Of a stretch of 64,000 nt of DNA, positions 17,774 through 25,943 are shown in pieces. This DNA comes from CBDDKZ01 sp965230415 (GTDB lineage Bacteria; Bacteroidota; Bacteroidia; Cytophagales; JAAEPT01): the NCBI GenBank assembly GCA_965230415.1, contig CBDDKZ010000001.1, positions 62,001-126,000 of the forward strand, given 5' to 3'. The first letter of the stretch is position 1. Each line of letters begins with the position of its first letter. The position numbers and the translations under genes are program-made. Under the pieces are notes generated by a model. It was not told where the DNA came from. It made no database searches and saw nothing but the letters and a program-made list of their open reading frames with translations.

Positions 17774-19090
17774 TTAAACTTTTACTTCCACACTTTCGCA
17801 AAACTCCACCACCGCATCTTTGATTTTGTTAAATGTTGCTACCAGCAAATCTTCATCTTCCTCCAAAAGAGTTACCCGAAAACCTTTCAGGTCAGAATGA
17901 AATGAGGATAGAGGTACCACACACACGCCTTTTGAAGCGAGCAGGTAATAAACGAAACGCTTATCGAGCTCTGTATCATCATTGATCCATTTGTCGACCA
18001 GTACCTGAATGCGTGAATCTTCTATTTCAAGAAACTGACCTTGTTTCAAAGCGTCATCTTTAAAGACTATCGTATTGTAAAAGGCACCAAAAGTTTCGTT
18101 GAAATGAACCTGAGGTAGTTCGCTCAAAATTGAAGCAATCAGCTTACTCCGACGACCTATTTTCTGATTTAATTCCTGACGATAAGGCATATAACGATCG
18201 TCTCCCAATATTTTAGGAATAGCCAATTGCGGCAGCGTGGTGGAACATACCTCAATCATCTTTGCATCCTCCAGTGTGGCGCATAAACGACTAAATTCCG
18301 GATCTTCGAAACGATTGTAAAACTCCATCCAGCCACAGCGGGAACCTGGCCATGGCACCTGCTTCGATATTCCTTTCATCGCAATTCCGGGAACATCACC
18401 TATTACTTCGGCCAAAGAATAAGCCTTTGCCCCATTATAGGTTATCACATTGTATATCTCGTCGCTTATCAGAAAAAGATCAAATTCTCTGGCAATTTCA
18501 ACAATACGCTGAAGCGTCTCCAGAGGGTAAACCATTCCTGTAGGGTTATCCGGGTTGATAATCAGAATGCCTACAATATTGGGATTGTATTTTACTTTAA
18601 GATAGAGTTCATCGATATCGGGAAACCAATGATTGTTTGGGTTCAATTCATAAGTCACAGGCACTTTATTAGCATGTGCCGCTTCAGCAGATGAATGCGT
18701 TGAATATGCCGGAGATGGCCCAATTACCCTCGATGACGCGTTTAGGTACTGATAAACTTTGTGGATAGCGTCGCCTAAACCGTTAAAGAATAAGATATCG
18801 TTTGCCGTTATTTGACTTCCACCCAGTTTATTAGTTCTTTCTGCAATGAACTGTCGCGTCTCAAGATCACCTTTAGAATGTGTATAGCCATAAGACACAT
18901 CCTGATTGATGAGCTCTGCCACAATGTTTTTGATCCAATCAGGTATTTTAAGGTTTTTCTGAATCGGATCTCCAATGTTTTCCCAATAAATAGGCCTGCC
19001 TATCTCTTGTAAAAGCTCTGCCTTCTTTACAATGTCCCTTATTTCGTATTCTAATTCTTCAACCCCGTCTTGTAATAACTTTGCCCTCAT
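17774..19090 (-). CDS. Class I/II PLP-dependent aminotransferase
   Basis: A 438-residue fold-type I aminotransferase. NPDNPTG (179-185), SDEIY (209-213) and the PLP lysine in KGISKQVPWPGSRCGW (about Lys243) are all in place. The family moves amino groups between amino acids and 2-oxo acids; the specific substrate cannot be read from the sequence, though the sequence resembles alanine/aspartate-type enzymes with an N-terminal extension. It is the first gene of an operon with recQ and the propeller protease, an apparently unrelated set. Confidence 0.88.
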   Translation of the reverse strand: MRAKLLQDGVEELEYEIRDIVKKAELLQEIGRPIYWENIGDPIQKNLKIPDWIKNIVAELINQDVSYGYTHSKGDLETRQFIAERTNKLGGSQITANDILFFNGLGDAIHKVYQYLNASSRVIGPSPAYSTHSSAEAAHANKVPVTYELNPNNHWFPDIDELYLKVKYNPNIVGILIINPDNPTGMVYPLETLQRIVEIAREFDLFLISDEIYNVITYNGAKAYSLAEVIGDVPGIAMKGISKQVPWPGSRCGWMEFYNRFEDPEFSRLCATLEDAKMIEVCSTTLPQLAIPKILGDDRYMPYRQELNQKIGRRSKLIASILSELPQVHFNETFGAFYNTIVFKDDALKQGQFLEIEDSRIQVLVDKWINDDTELDKRFVYYLLASKGVCVVPLSSFHSDLKGFRVTLLEEDEDLLVATFNKIKDAVVEFCESVEVKV

Positions 19091-19270
19091 TGGTCCTCAT
19101 TTTTTGTATCAACACTCAATTACATGATGAATGTGAATCACGATAGCTCAAATTTACATATTTTTGACAAATAACCCTTATTAATCGAGGTCCAACCCTT
19201 ATTGCGGATAAACAAGTGAATAAATATTGGCACTGATTTTGTATTATAATCATAACTTACAATAACTATT

Positions 19271-19885
19271 ATGACCGCTCAGACTTACAATTATTTGCCT
19301 GCCAATTACAATATGAGGGATGGAAAACAATCAGAATACACCATTCTTGTTAACATCGGCGCATTCGTCGTATCAGCACTTGTCGCGAACTTTATACCGG
19401 CATTTGGTTTTTTCCTCTTTTGCCTGTCATTTGTCCTGGCTGCTTTTCTGGAGATAAGAAGTCGCAAACAACTACTACCGCGAATGGTAAAACATTGTAT
19501 TGGTCAAATTACTTTTGACAACAACTTTGCCCTGGATTTAAATAATCGACAAAAAATCCATTTTGATCAGGTGAAAAGAGTGCAAATAAAATCAAATTAT
19601 ATATGTGGCGAGCGGTTTTATTCTAAAGACGTTCAACATAACGGCTTGAATAAAATCACTTTTGTATTCAGCGATAATACTTTAAGTGCGTATTTATTAT
19701 TGATAACTAACAAAAATGAATGGAATGCTTTAATACAGTTACTCACGCAATTTTACAAACAGGATATAGAGGTTAAAGAATATATGTTCAACCACGAGCT
19801 GAGATCAATCCTGCTTAATCCCGATTTAAGCTATGAGGAAATCCAGGAGTATAAAAAGGTTTTGGGTATCACTAAATTATACTAA
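19271..19885 (+). CDS. Hypothetical membrane-anchored protein, 204 aa
   Basis: Two closely spaced hydrophobic segments (about residues 28-65) form a hairpin anchor. A soluble domain of about 130 residues follows, with alternating beta-strand-like segments and a C-terminal helix. It reads like a PH-domain-like membrane protein, but I cannot name a family. It is divergent from the aminotransferase operon, and the ATG at 19271 is the only good start. Confidence 0.6.
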   Translation: MTAQTYNYLPANYNMRDGKQSEYTILVNIGAFVVSALVANFIPAFGFFLFCLSFVLAAFLEIRSRKQLLPRMVKHCIGQITFDNNFALDLNNRQKIHFDQVKRVQIKSNYICGERFYSKDVQHNGLNKITFVFSDNTLSAYLLLITNKNEWNALIQLLTQFYKQDIEVKEYMFNHELRSILLNPDLSYEEIQEYKKVLGITKLY

Positions 19886-19986
19886 ACGGATACAGACAAA
19901 TAATAAGTTTACCGAAAAAATCGGAGCACTCATATGGTACGTTAGTCTCATTATCGAATAAGAAACGCTGATGCAGTTAAAAAAAT

Positions 19987-19994
19987 TACCTTTG
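19987..19994 (+). promoter_or_regulatory. Candidate -7 box of a small RNA
   Basis: TACCTTTG matches the Bacteroidota -7 consensus TAnnTTTG. There is no good -33 TTG at the expected spacing. It would start a transcript of about 125 nt ending at the terminator at 20097-20126. Confidence 0.4.
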
Positions 19995-19998
19995 TGCT

Positions 19999-20126
19999 GT
20001 CCTTTTCGTAACTGTTAACGTTTCCACTGGTTTGGTTTGGTTACAAGGAAATATTTCAGAAGAACGCGATAGGATTGTGATTAGATTGTGTTAGTTAAAG
20101 AGCCCACACCCGTGGGCTCTTTTTTT
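19999..20126 (+). ncRNA. Candidate small RNA with intrinsic terminator
   Basis: A 200-bp gap between two genes holds a TAnnTTTG box and, about 110 bp later, a strong terminator, with no plausible open frame between. This is what an independently transcribed small RNA looks like. It could instead be only the end of a long 3' UTR of the gene at 19271. I recognise no known RNA family. Confidence 0.35.
20097..20126 (+). terminator. Strong rho-independent terminator
   Basis: A perfect 11-bp stem AAAGAGCCCAC/GTGGGCTCTTT (20097-20107 with 20112-20122) with a 4-nt loop, running into a plus-strand T-run. It separates the plus-strand unit from the convergent UXS gene. Confidence 0.9.
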
Positions 20127-21063
20127 ATTCTTTTAATAAGGTATCGAAGTACGATATGGTCTTTTCCAGCCCTTCTTCAAGTGCAACTGTCGGTTCCCAA
20201 TTTAATTCTTTTTTGGCTATATCAATCTCTGGTTTACGCTGCATCGGATCATCTTGTGGTAGCGGTTTATGGACCAATTTTGACCCTGCCCCTGTTAATT
20301 CGATTACTTTCTCTGCCAGTTCTTTGATGGTAAACTCCGATGGATTTCCAACGTTAACAGGACCGATGAATCCTTTTTCCTTATTCATCAACTTAATCAT
20401 GGCCGCTAAATTATCATCAACATAACAAAAACTTCTGGTTTGATTGCCTTCACCATAGATGGTTAAATCCTCTCCTTTTAAAGCCTGGACAATAAAATTT
20501 GAGACTACTCTTCCATCCTGTGGGTGCATCCTTGGTCCATAGGTATTAAAAATCCTCATTATTTTTATATCCACCTTATTTTGGTTATGGTAATCCATAA
20601 ACAGTGTTTCAGCACATCGCTTTCCTTCGTCATAACAACTTCGCTCTCCTATTGTATTCACGTTTCCCCAATAAGATTCTGGCTGTGGATGTATCTTTGG
20701 ATCACCATAAATTTCACTGGTACTTGCCTGCAAAATGGTCGATCTGGTTCTTTTAGCTAAGCCTAGCATATTAATAGCCCCCATAACTGAAGTTTTTATT
20801 GTCTTTATGGGATTGTATTGATAGTGGATAGGTGAAGCCGGACAAGCCAAATTATAGATTTGGTCGACCTCTGCATAATAAGGTGAAATAATATCGTGAC
20901 GTACCAATTCAAAATTTTTATCATCCATCAAATGCCAAATATTTCTTTTTGAACCTGTAAAAAAGTTATCCAGACAAATAACTTCGTTTCCTTGCTTCAA
21001 TAGGATTTCACAAAGATGAGAGCCCAAAAAACCGGCCCCCCCTGTTACTAGTATTCTTTTCAT
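20125..21063 (-). CDS. UDP-glucuronate decarboxylase-type NAD-dependent epimerase/dehydratase
   Basis: A 312-residue extended short-chain dehydrogenase. It has the NAD-binding GGAGFLGSH (8-16), the ASTSEIYGDP active-site loop (about 113-122) and the catalytic pair Y144/K148 (YDEGK). The LACPASPIHYQ and RIFNTYGPRMHPQDGRVVSNF blocks are characteristic of UDP-xylose synthase, which converts UDP-glucuronate to UDP-xylose for surface polysaccharides. It starts 1 bp after the peroxiredoxin stop, so the two form an operon. Confidence 0.88.
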   Translation of the reverse strand: MKRILVTGGAGFLGSHLCEILLKQGNEVICLDNFFTGSKRNIWHLMDDKNFELVRHDIISPYYAEVDQIYNLACPASPIHYQYNPIKTIKTSVMGAINMLGLAKRTRSTILQASTSEIYGDPKIHPQPESYWGNVNTIGERSCYDEGKRCAETLFMDYHNQNKVDIKIMRIFNTYGPRMHPQDGRVVSNFIVQALKGEDLTIYGEGNQTRSFCYVDDNLAAMIKLMNKEKGFIGPVNVGNPSEFTIKELAEKVIELTGAGSKLVHKPLPQDDPMQRKPEIDIAKKELNWEPTVALEEGLEKTISYFDTLLKE

Positions 21064-21064
21064 G

Positions 21065-21535
21065 CTAAAAGTTTTTTTCTTTAATCGTTTCCAAAGCTTG
21101 GTCTATGCCTTCAATATGAGCATTAATATTGGCAAGTGCTCTTACCTGATAGACTAATTTTCCGCCCTTTTCTATTACGAAAGTTTCCCTTCCGGGTATA
21201 AAAAATAGTTCATTTTTAACATTATACATTTTCCTGACGCTGTTTTCGCGATCTATTAAAATAGGAAAGGGAATTTGGTAAGATTGCGAAAATTTTCTAT
21301 GACTCCGGGAGCTATCATTATTTATCCCTAAAACCTTCACTTCCCGAGATAGAAAATCCTCATACCTGTCACGTAATGCACAGACCTGAGCGGTACATCC
21401 TTTTGTAAAATTTTTGGGATAAAAAAAGAGAATTACAATATGATCTTTGTTAATGTCACAAAGTGTATAATTTCGACCTTCAGCATCACTTAAAGTAAAA
21501 TCTGGCACAAATTGTCCAATGTCCAACATAAACAC
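21065..21535 (-). CDS. bcp: Peroxiredoxin, BCP/PrxQ type
   Basis: A 156-residue thiol peroxidase. The motif FYPKNFTKGCTAQVC places the peroxidatic cysteine at about 47 and a resolving cysteine five residues later at about 52, the arrangement of the BCP/PrxQ class. It reduces hydrogen peroxide and organic peroxides with thioredoxin. It is the first gene of a two-gene unit with the UXS gene and is divergent from the gene at 21655. Confidence 0.9.
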   Translation of the reverse strand: MFMLDIGQFVPDFTLSDAEGRNYTLCDINKDHIVILFFYPKNFTKGCTAQVCALRDRYEDFLSREVKVLGINNDSSRSHRKFSQSYQIPFPILIDRENSVRKMYNVKNELFFIPGRETFVIEKGGKLVYQVRALANINAHIEGIDQALETIKEKNF

Positions 21536-21654
21536 TTTTTTTTAATCAATCCTAAGTTATAACATATCACAAAGGTTAGATATTTCTAAACAATTATATA
21601 TATTAGACAGTATATAATTATACAAAGTAATTTATCTAATTGCTGAGACAGGAA

Positions 21655-22128
21655 ATGAACAATAAGAAGAATTATCATAAGTCACTTTTGGCACTTACTA
21701 ATGTTGTAGCGTGGGCAGATGGTGTGAATCATCCGTCGGAAGTAGATACCGTTGTAACCATGATTTTGCACGAAGGTATCGAAAATGATACTATCTCTGA
21801 ATTCAAAACGCAATTCGAGGCGGCAGATAGTCTTGAAGATACTTACACCGACGCAATAGAAACCCTTAAAGCTGAAGATGAGCAATTGCAATCTAACGCT
21901 GTTGCCTGGATGTGGCAGGTAGCCAACGTTACGACGAATAAAGAAGACGAAGAAATAGACTTAGGGTACATTGAAGATCACTGGGTTAACAAAACGAAAT
22001 ATGTAGATCTGGAAGAGTTGGTATGGATAAACCGAGCCAGAAAGGAATTGGGTTTATCACTGGAGGCAATCAAGGAAAAGTTTAAAAACTTACCTGAAAC
22101 GAAAAGAATCTACGACAGTCCGGTTTAA
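21655..22128 (+). CDS. TerB-like helical protein
   Basis: I prefer the ATG at 21655 over the TTG 15 bp upstream. The 157-residue acidic helical protein contains LLALTNVVAWADGVNHPSEVDTV, which resembles the TerB/DjlA-type pattern in which a DG-containing loop sits between two helices. Proteins of this fold are linked to metal and stress sensing, but the resemblance here is only over that motif. The second half (WINRARKELGLSLEAIKEKFK) is unplaced. It is a single gene ending in a bidirectional terminator. Confidence 0.6.
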   Translation: MNNKKNYHKSLLALTNVVAWADGVNHPSEVDTVVTMILHEGIENDTISEFKTQFEAADSLEDTYTDAIETLKAEDEQLQSNAVAWMWQVANVTTNKEDEEIDLGYIEDHWVNKTKYVDLEELVWINRARKELGLSLEAIKEKFKNLPETKRIYDSPV

Positions 22129-22151
22129 TACAACTATTAATAAAAGTATAG

Positions 22152-22186
22152 AAAGGGCTGCCTCTTAATTGAGACAGCCCTTTTAT
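22152..22186. terminator. Bidirectional terminator
   Basis: AAAGGGCTG..CTC (22152-22164) pairs with GAG..CAGCCCTTT (22171-22183) with one mismatched pair, followed by T-rich sequence. It lies between convergent genes. Confidence 0.85.
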
Positions 22187-22190
22187 TTTG

Positions 22191-22997
22191 TCACTGTATT
22201 ACAATTTCTCCGTGCCATACGTCCAAATGGGCTAATGCGGCGTCTTTGTCCGCACGTATTTTCGCATAATCTTTCGATGCGAAAAAAGCATCATTGCTTG
22301 CTTTATCTTTCCATATTGCCAAGCCAAAGCTTTGAGGCACATAAGAATCCGGGCCAAAGTTTACCGGTGTGAACTGAACAGGAAATTGCACGTCGTATTT
22401 ATTACCCCTGCCAGTTATAAGTGGCATGACATTCTTGAAATAGGTTTGCATTCTGTGACCTTCGATAGGGTCAAACCACATTCCAAATAATTCTACGAGT
22501 TTTCCTGATTCAAATTCAACCTCAGTATCTTCATCAACCTTCATGTATGAAAGTCGCAAGGAAGATAAAGCGTCGTTGCGAATTCCCCGAATTTTCAAAA
22601 ACCGTGGATCTTTTGTAAATGCGGCTCGCTTTTCCTCACTGGGCCACTCGAAAAACCCAATGATTTGTGGCTTAACGAAATTGGAGTAAGTATATTCGAC
22701 TTTTATTTTGCCCAAAGGTTTCATACCATACTCTTGTGCAATGGGCATTACCTGGGCAAAATATTCTTCACTGAGTTGCTGCTGCTTACCTTCTTTGATA
22801 CTCAAAAAAGCAACTTCAATCAATTTATTCTTCCTAAAAGAAATCTGTAGCCGCTTCGCGGACGCTTCTTTTTTAGCACTTACAAGGTGTTTTTCATGTG
22901 GCACATGTAATTCGTTGCTTGCATGGATTAATGTAAACGATGTTGCGATTACAACAGCTGCTACAGCCATTGCGATTAAAATTGTTGTTCTTTTCAT
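22191..22997 (-). CDS. Secreted dimeric-barrel (DUF1330-like) protein, TetR-controlled
   Basis: A 268-residue protein with an N-terminal signal or anchor (TTILIAMAVAAVVIATSFTLI). The rest looks like two ferredoxin-like dimeric alpha/beta-barrel units: one about 60-150 (IEVAFLSIKEG..., GFFEWPSEEKRAAF) and one about 165-268 (LVELFGMWFDPIEG..., GLAIWKDKASNDAFF). These resemble the ABM/DUF1330 group. No catalytic residues can be assigned. It sits 49 bp downstream of a TetR gene, and both carry the same operator, so it is probably induced by the ligand of that repressor. Confidence 0.65.
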   Translation of the reverse strand: MKRTTILIAMAVAAVVIATSFTLIHASNELHVPHEKHLVSAKKEASAKRLQISFRKNKLIEVAFLSIKEGKQQQLSEEYFAQVMPIAQEYGMKPLGKIKVEYTYSNFVKPQIIGFFEWPSEEKRAAFTKDPRFLKIRGIRNDALSSLRLSYMKVDEDTEVEFESGKLVELFGMWFDPIEGHRMQTYFKNVMPLITGRGNKYDVQFPVQFTPVNFGPDSYVPQSFGLAIWKDKASNDAFFASKDYAKIRADKDAALAHLDVWHGEIVIQ

Positions 22998-23011
22998 TTT
23001 TTATTTAATTT

Positions 23012-23029
23012 AATATGACCAGTCGTACA
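23012..23029. promoter_or_regulatory. TetR operator copy 1
   Basis: The 18-bp sequence AATATGACCAGTCGTACA lies 15 bp upstream of the ATG of the secreted protein gene and is identical to the copy in front of the tetR gene. It contains the near-palindrome ATGACCAGTCGT (GACnnGTC core). Confidence 0.8.
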
Positions 23030-23046
23030 TTATTTATTTAAAATTT

Positions 23047-23622
23047 TTAATTTAACAGTAAATCGAGTGTAAAAAGAAATGCATTAAAAGCATCCTGGTT
23101 TCGCGACGATTTTACCCGCATCAAAGCACCATTCCAACTATTGACTATGGCTTCGGCCATCAATGTGGTGTTTTTTTCCGCAGCAAGCTCATTGCTGCTC
23201 TTCGCCCGGTCCAGGCACTGAGCTATAGCCTTAGTCATTACCGTGAAAGCCTGATCCACCGATTCTGCAATGACCTCGGACTTATCAGCAACCTCCTGAC
23301 AGAGGTTAGATACCACACAGCCGTTTTTATAGGCGTTGACATGAATGACCGTATCAATTTTTTGTTCATAGAAGTTCCTGATTTTCTGCAACGGAGAACC
23401 CGGAGCTTTAATTAAAATCTCCTCATATTCTTTTTCCAAAGTCGATGCAAAATCCTCCAATACTGATTGTGCAAACAGTTCTTTGTGCTTAAAATGATTG
23501 TAAAACGATCCTTTAGACACATCCGTATTATCAGTAATTTCCTGAATACCGGTAGCGTTATACCCTTTTTCCAGAAAAAGCTGAAATCCATTTCTAATCA
23601 GATTGTGCTTCGTATTTTTCAT
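23047..23622 (-). CDS. TetR/AcrR-family transcriptional repressor
   Basis: A TetR-type regulator with an N-terminal helix-turn-helix (FLEKGYNATGIQEITDNTDVSKGSFYNHFKHKELF) and a C-terminal ligand-binding helical domain with cysteines that could be redox or electrophile sensors. I favour the ATG at 23622 (MKNTKHNLI); the ATG at 23631 would put the start inside the operator edge. It is the first gene of a two-gene unit with the DUF1330-like gene and has the operator over its own promoter, so it is probably autoregulated. Confidence 0.9.
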   Translation of the reverse strand: MKNTKHNLIRNGFQLFLEKGYNATGIQEITDNTDVSKGSFYNHFKHKELFAQSVLEDFASTLEKEYEEILIKAPGSPLQKIRNFYEQKIDTVIHVNAYKNGCVVSNLCQEVADKSEVIAESVDQAFTVMTKAIAQCLDRAKSSNELAAEKNTTLMAEAIVNSWNGALMRVKSSRNQDAFNAFLFTLDLLLN

Positions 23623-23633
23623 TTCATTCATTA

Positions 23634-23651
23634 AATATGACCAGTCGTACA
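23634..23651. promoter_or_regulatory. TetR operator copy 2
   Basis: The same 18 bp as at 23012-23029, lying just upstream of the tetR start and overlapping the last two bases of its -7 box. A repressor bound here would block transcription start. Confidence 0.8.
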
Positions 23652-23679
23652 AATATACTTTTTGTCGGCAACAAATCAA
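23650..23679 (-). promoter_or_regulatory. tetR promoter (-33 TTG, 19 bp, -7 TATATTTG)
   Basis: On the minus strand TTG at 23679-23677 is followed after 19 bp by TATATTTG at 23657-23650, the Bacteroidota housekeeping promoter pattern. Confidence 0.65.
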
Positions 23680-23801
23680 TGATGAATCGAACTATTTTTT
23701 GTAATTGTCAATAGAAAGACAATTGTTATAACAAAGTGAATTTCCATAAACAGTCGCGCGGTAGTATTTATTTCATTATATTCCTTATAAATACTTTTAT
23801 T

Positions 23802-25226
23802 ATGTACCGATTTGTTCTCATAATCATCTGCACTGTCGGCGTATCGGGTCTCTACGCACAGACTAACAAAAAGGGAGTTGGTTACAATGGGAATAGTGTT
23901 TATTCGAGCAATACACCCGAGCTCATCGATTCTTTTGGTTTGAGTTGGTACTACAATTGGTGGATTGAAGGTGAAAACGCAGCGGAAACCGAATTTGTTC
24001 CGATGATTTGGAATGACAGCCCCAATTACATTTCAGCTAATGCACTGGCTATAGCTGCGGGCAACTCCTCCCCCTACCTACTCGGTTTCAACGAACCCGA
24101 TCATGAAGACCAGGCGAATATGACTGTGGAACGGGCCCTGGAAGTATGGCCTTTGCTCATGCAAACCAACAAGCTCCTGGGAAGCCCTGCTGTAGCCGGA
24201 ATCGCCTATGAGGATAATGGCTGGCTCGACCGCTTTATGCTTGAAGCAAATGCACGTGACTACCGGATCGATTTTATCTGTATACACATTTATCAGCCCA
24301 CGCACAATCTTGACTGGGTTTTGGATTATTGCAGAAATACACATGAAAAATACGGTTTACCTATCTGGATTACCGAATGGTCTCTTGTGGACTGGACCGG
24401 TAACAACATGCCTTCAGAACTTACTCAAGCCAATTACCTACGACAGGTTGTAAGGGCTTTGGACACTATTGATTATGTACATCGCCACGCCTGGTTTGCG
24501 TTCTACGACAGCGGTGAATTAACTACCAAATGGGACATGGGACTGGTAGATGATGATGCATCCATCACTTTGACAGGAATTGCCATGCAACAGAGTCCGG
24601 AGCATGGATGGCATAAAGTTGATGACCGACATCCCATGGTCAGTCATGACGATAACTGGAGTACCTACGAATATCCAGGCTTGGGTTACAAAGGCACATT
24701 CACCTACAGCGAACAAATGAACAGTGCGTTAACTTTTACATGGACGGGAACACAAGTCCGTTGGTTTGGCTACTTACGGGACGACCTGGGAATAGTAGCC
24801 ATTTACCTAGACAATGAATACATCACTTCCGTCGACTGTTATGCACCCAGCCTGTCCACCGATTGTTTATTATTTGAATCCGAAGTATTAAATATGGGCA
24901 ACCACGTTCTTACATTGGTGGTATCGGGCAACAATAATACTTCAAGCAGCGGCTTCGAAATTATCTGCGATGCCTTTGCTTACCGTGAAGATTCCATTCT
25001 TACATCGACCTTAGCACCACCACACCAACTAATTTCTATGTTCCCCAACCCCGCTTCCACACAGGTACGACTAACGCAGGCAAGCCAATGGAATGTTATA
25101 GATATGCACGGTAAATTATTATTGTCAGGTTTTGGCTCCATTATTGATTTACGGGGTTTAAAACCCGGAAATTACTACGTAAAGGCCGGTCTCAACACCT
25201 TCCAGCTTATCAAAATACCGCGTTAA
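23802..25226 (+). CDS. Secreted GH128-like beta-glucanase with T9SS sorting domain
   Basis: I chose the ATG at 23802 because a clean signal peptide follows (MYRFVLIIICTVGVSGLYAQ). Residues about 20-270 form a glycosyl hydrolase catalytic core barrel (GH128 type) with the acid/base block LLGFNEPDH and the nucleophile block PIWITEWSLVDW. Residues about 280-420 form a beta-sandwich binding-type domain. The last ~65 residues, from MFPNPASTQVRLTQ, are a type IX secretion sorting domain. GH128 enzymes cut beta-1,3-glucans such as laminarin. It is a single gene, next to the divergent TetR unit. A 7-bp inverted repeat (AATTGTC/GACAATT) lies at 23703-23724. Confidence 0.85.
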   Translation: MYRFVLIIICTVGVSGLYAQTNKKGVGYNGNSVYSSNTPELIDSFGLSWYYNWWIEGENAAETEFVPMIWNDSPNYISANALAIAAGNSSPYLLGFNEPDHEDQANMTVERALEVWPLLMQTNKLLGSPAVAGIAYEDNGWLDRFMLEANARDYRIDFICIHIYQPTHNLDWVLDYCRNTHEKYGLPIWITEWSLVDWTGNNMPSELTQANYLRQVVRALDTIDYVHRHAWFAFYDSGELTTKWDMGLVDDDASITLTGIAMQQSPEHGWHKVDDRHPMVSHDDNWSTYEYPGLGYKGTFTYSEQMNSALTFTWTGTQVRWFGYLRDDLGIVAIYLDNEYITSVDCYAPSLSTDCLLFESEVLNMGNHVLTLVVSGNNNTSSSGFEIICDAFAYREDSILTSTLAPPHQLISMFPNPASTQVRLTQASQWNVIDMHGKLLLSGFGSIIDLRGLKPGNYYVKAGLNTFQLIKIPR

Positions 25227-25434
25227 ACCACGCGATGTTCTTACAAGTACAGAAAGCTCTTTTCTACCTTCACTATCAATTTGAGGGCATTTTTTTGCAT
25301 TTATTAGTCCCAGTAGCACCTACTACATCAGGCACTCACAAATAACAGATTCTTATTTGATATTTCATTTTATTAGTTTAAATTATTAGGTAATTGTCAA
25401 TCACCCCCATTCGCACTTTATCTATTCAACTTAA

Positions 25435-25923
25435 ATGAAAGTATTACTTTTTATATTTTTCACCCTTGTTTTAATCAGCACCAAAGCGCAAGAATTTGAT
25501 GTTCCAAATAATTATAATTTTAAAAATGACGCTGATTTGGAAAAATACCAATCCGCTATTATTGATTGCATCAAATGGTTAGAAAAAACACCACCACAGG
25601 AAGCCCCCAATAAAAGAAAATTGGCAGAAGCTTTTTTGGTTCAATACATAGAAGCAAACCCGAAAATTAATTTAAGTCTCGACAAGTACATACTCGATTT
25701 ATGTAAAAAAAATGATCATTTGCTTTCTATATTTATTGGAGGGTGGGCCAAATATTGTATTGAAAACAACTATGACACCAACGACATCTCCTCAAACTAT
25801 GCCGGAATGAATTCCCTTATAAACTATTACCGGGTACATCAGCTTAAGAAGAATAAAATGCTCGATGAGCTCTCCCAAAAGAGTAAACAAGAACTCAACG
25901 ACTGGCTTAAAGAGGAGATCTAG
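25435..25923 (+). CDS. Hypothetical secreted protein, 162 aa
   Basis: An N-terminal signal peptide (MKVLLFIFFTLVLISTKAQ) is followed by a helical, lysine-rich domain of about 140 residues with no recognised motif. It has no lipobox. It is a single gene convergent with ctaA. Probably a periplasmic protein; function unknown. Confidence 0.7.
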   Translation: MKVLLFIFFTLVLISTKAQEFDVPNNYNFKNDADLEKYQSAIIDCIKWLEKTPPQEAPNKRKLAEAFLVQYIEANPKINLSLDKYILDLCKKNDHLLSIFIGGWAKYCIENNYDTNDISSNYAGMNSLINYYRVHQLKKNKMLDELSQKSKQELNDWLKEEI

Positions 25924-25943
25924 TTTAATATGCCTCTATTCTT

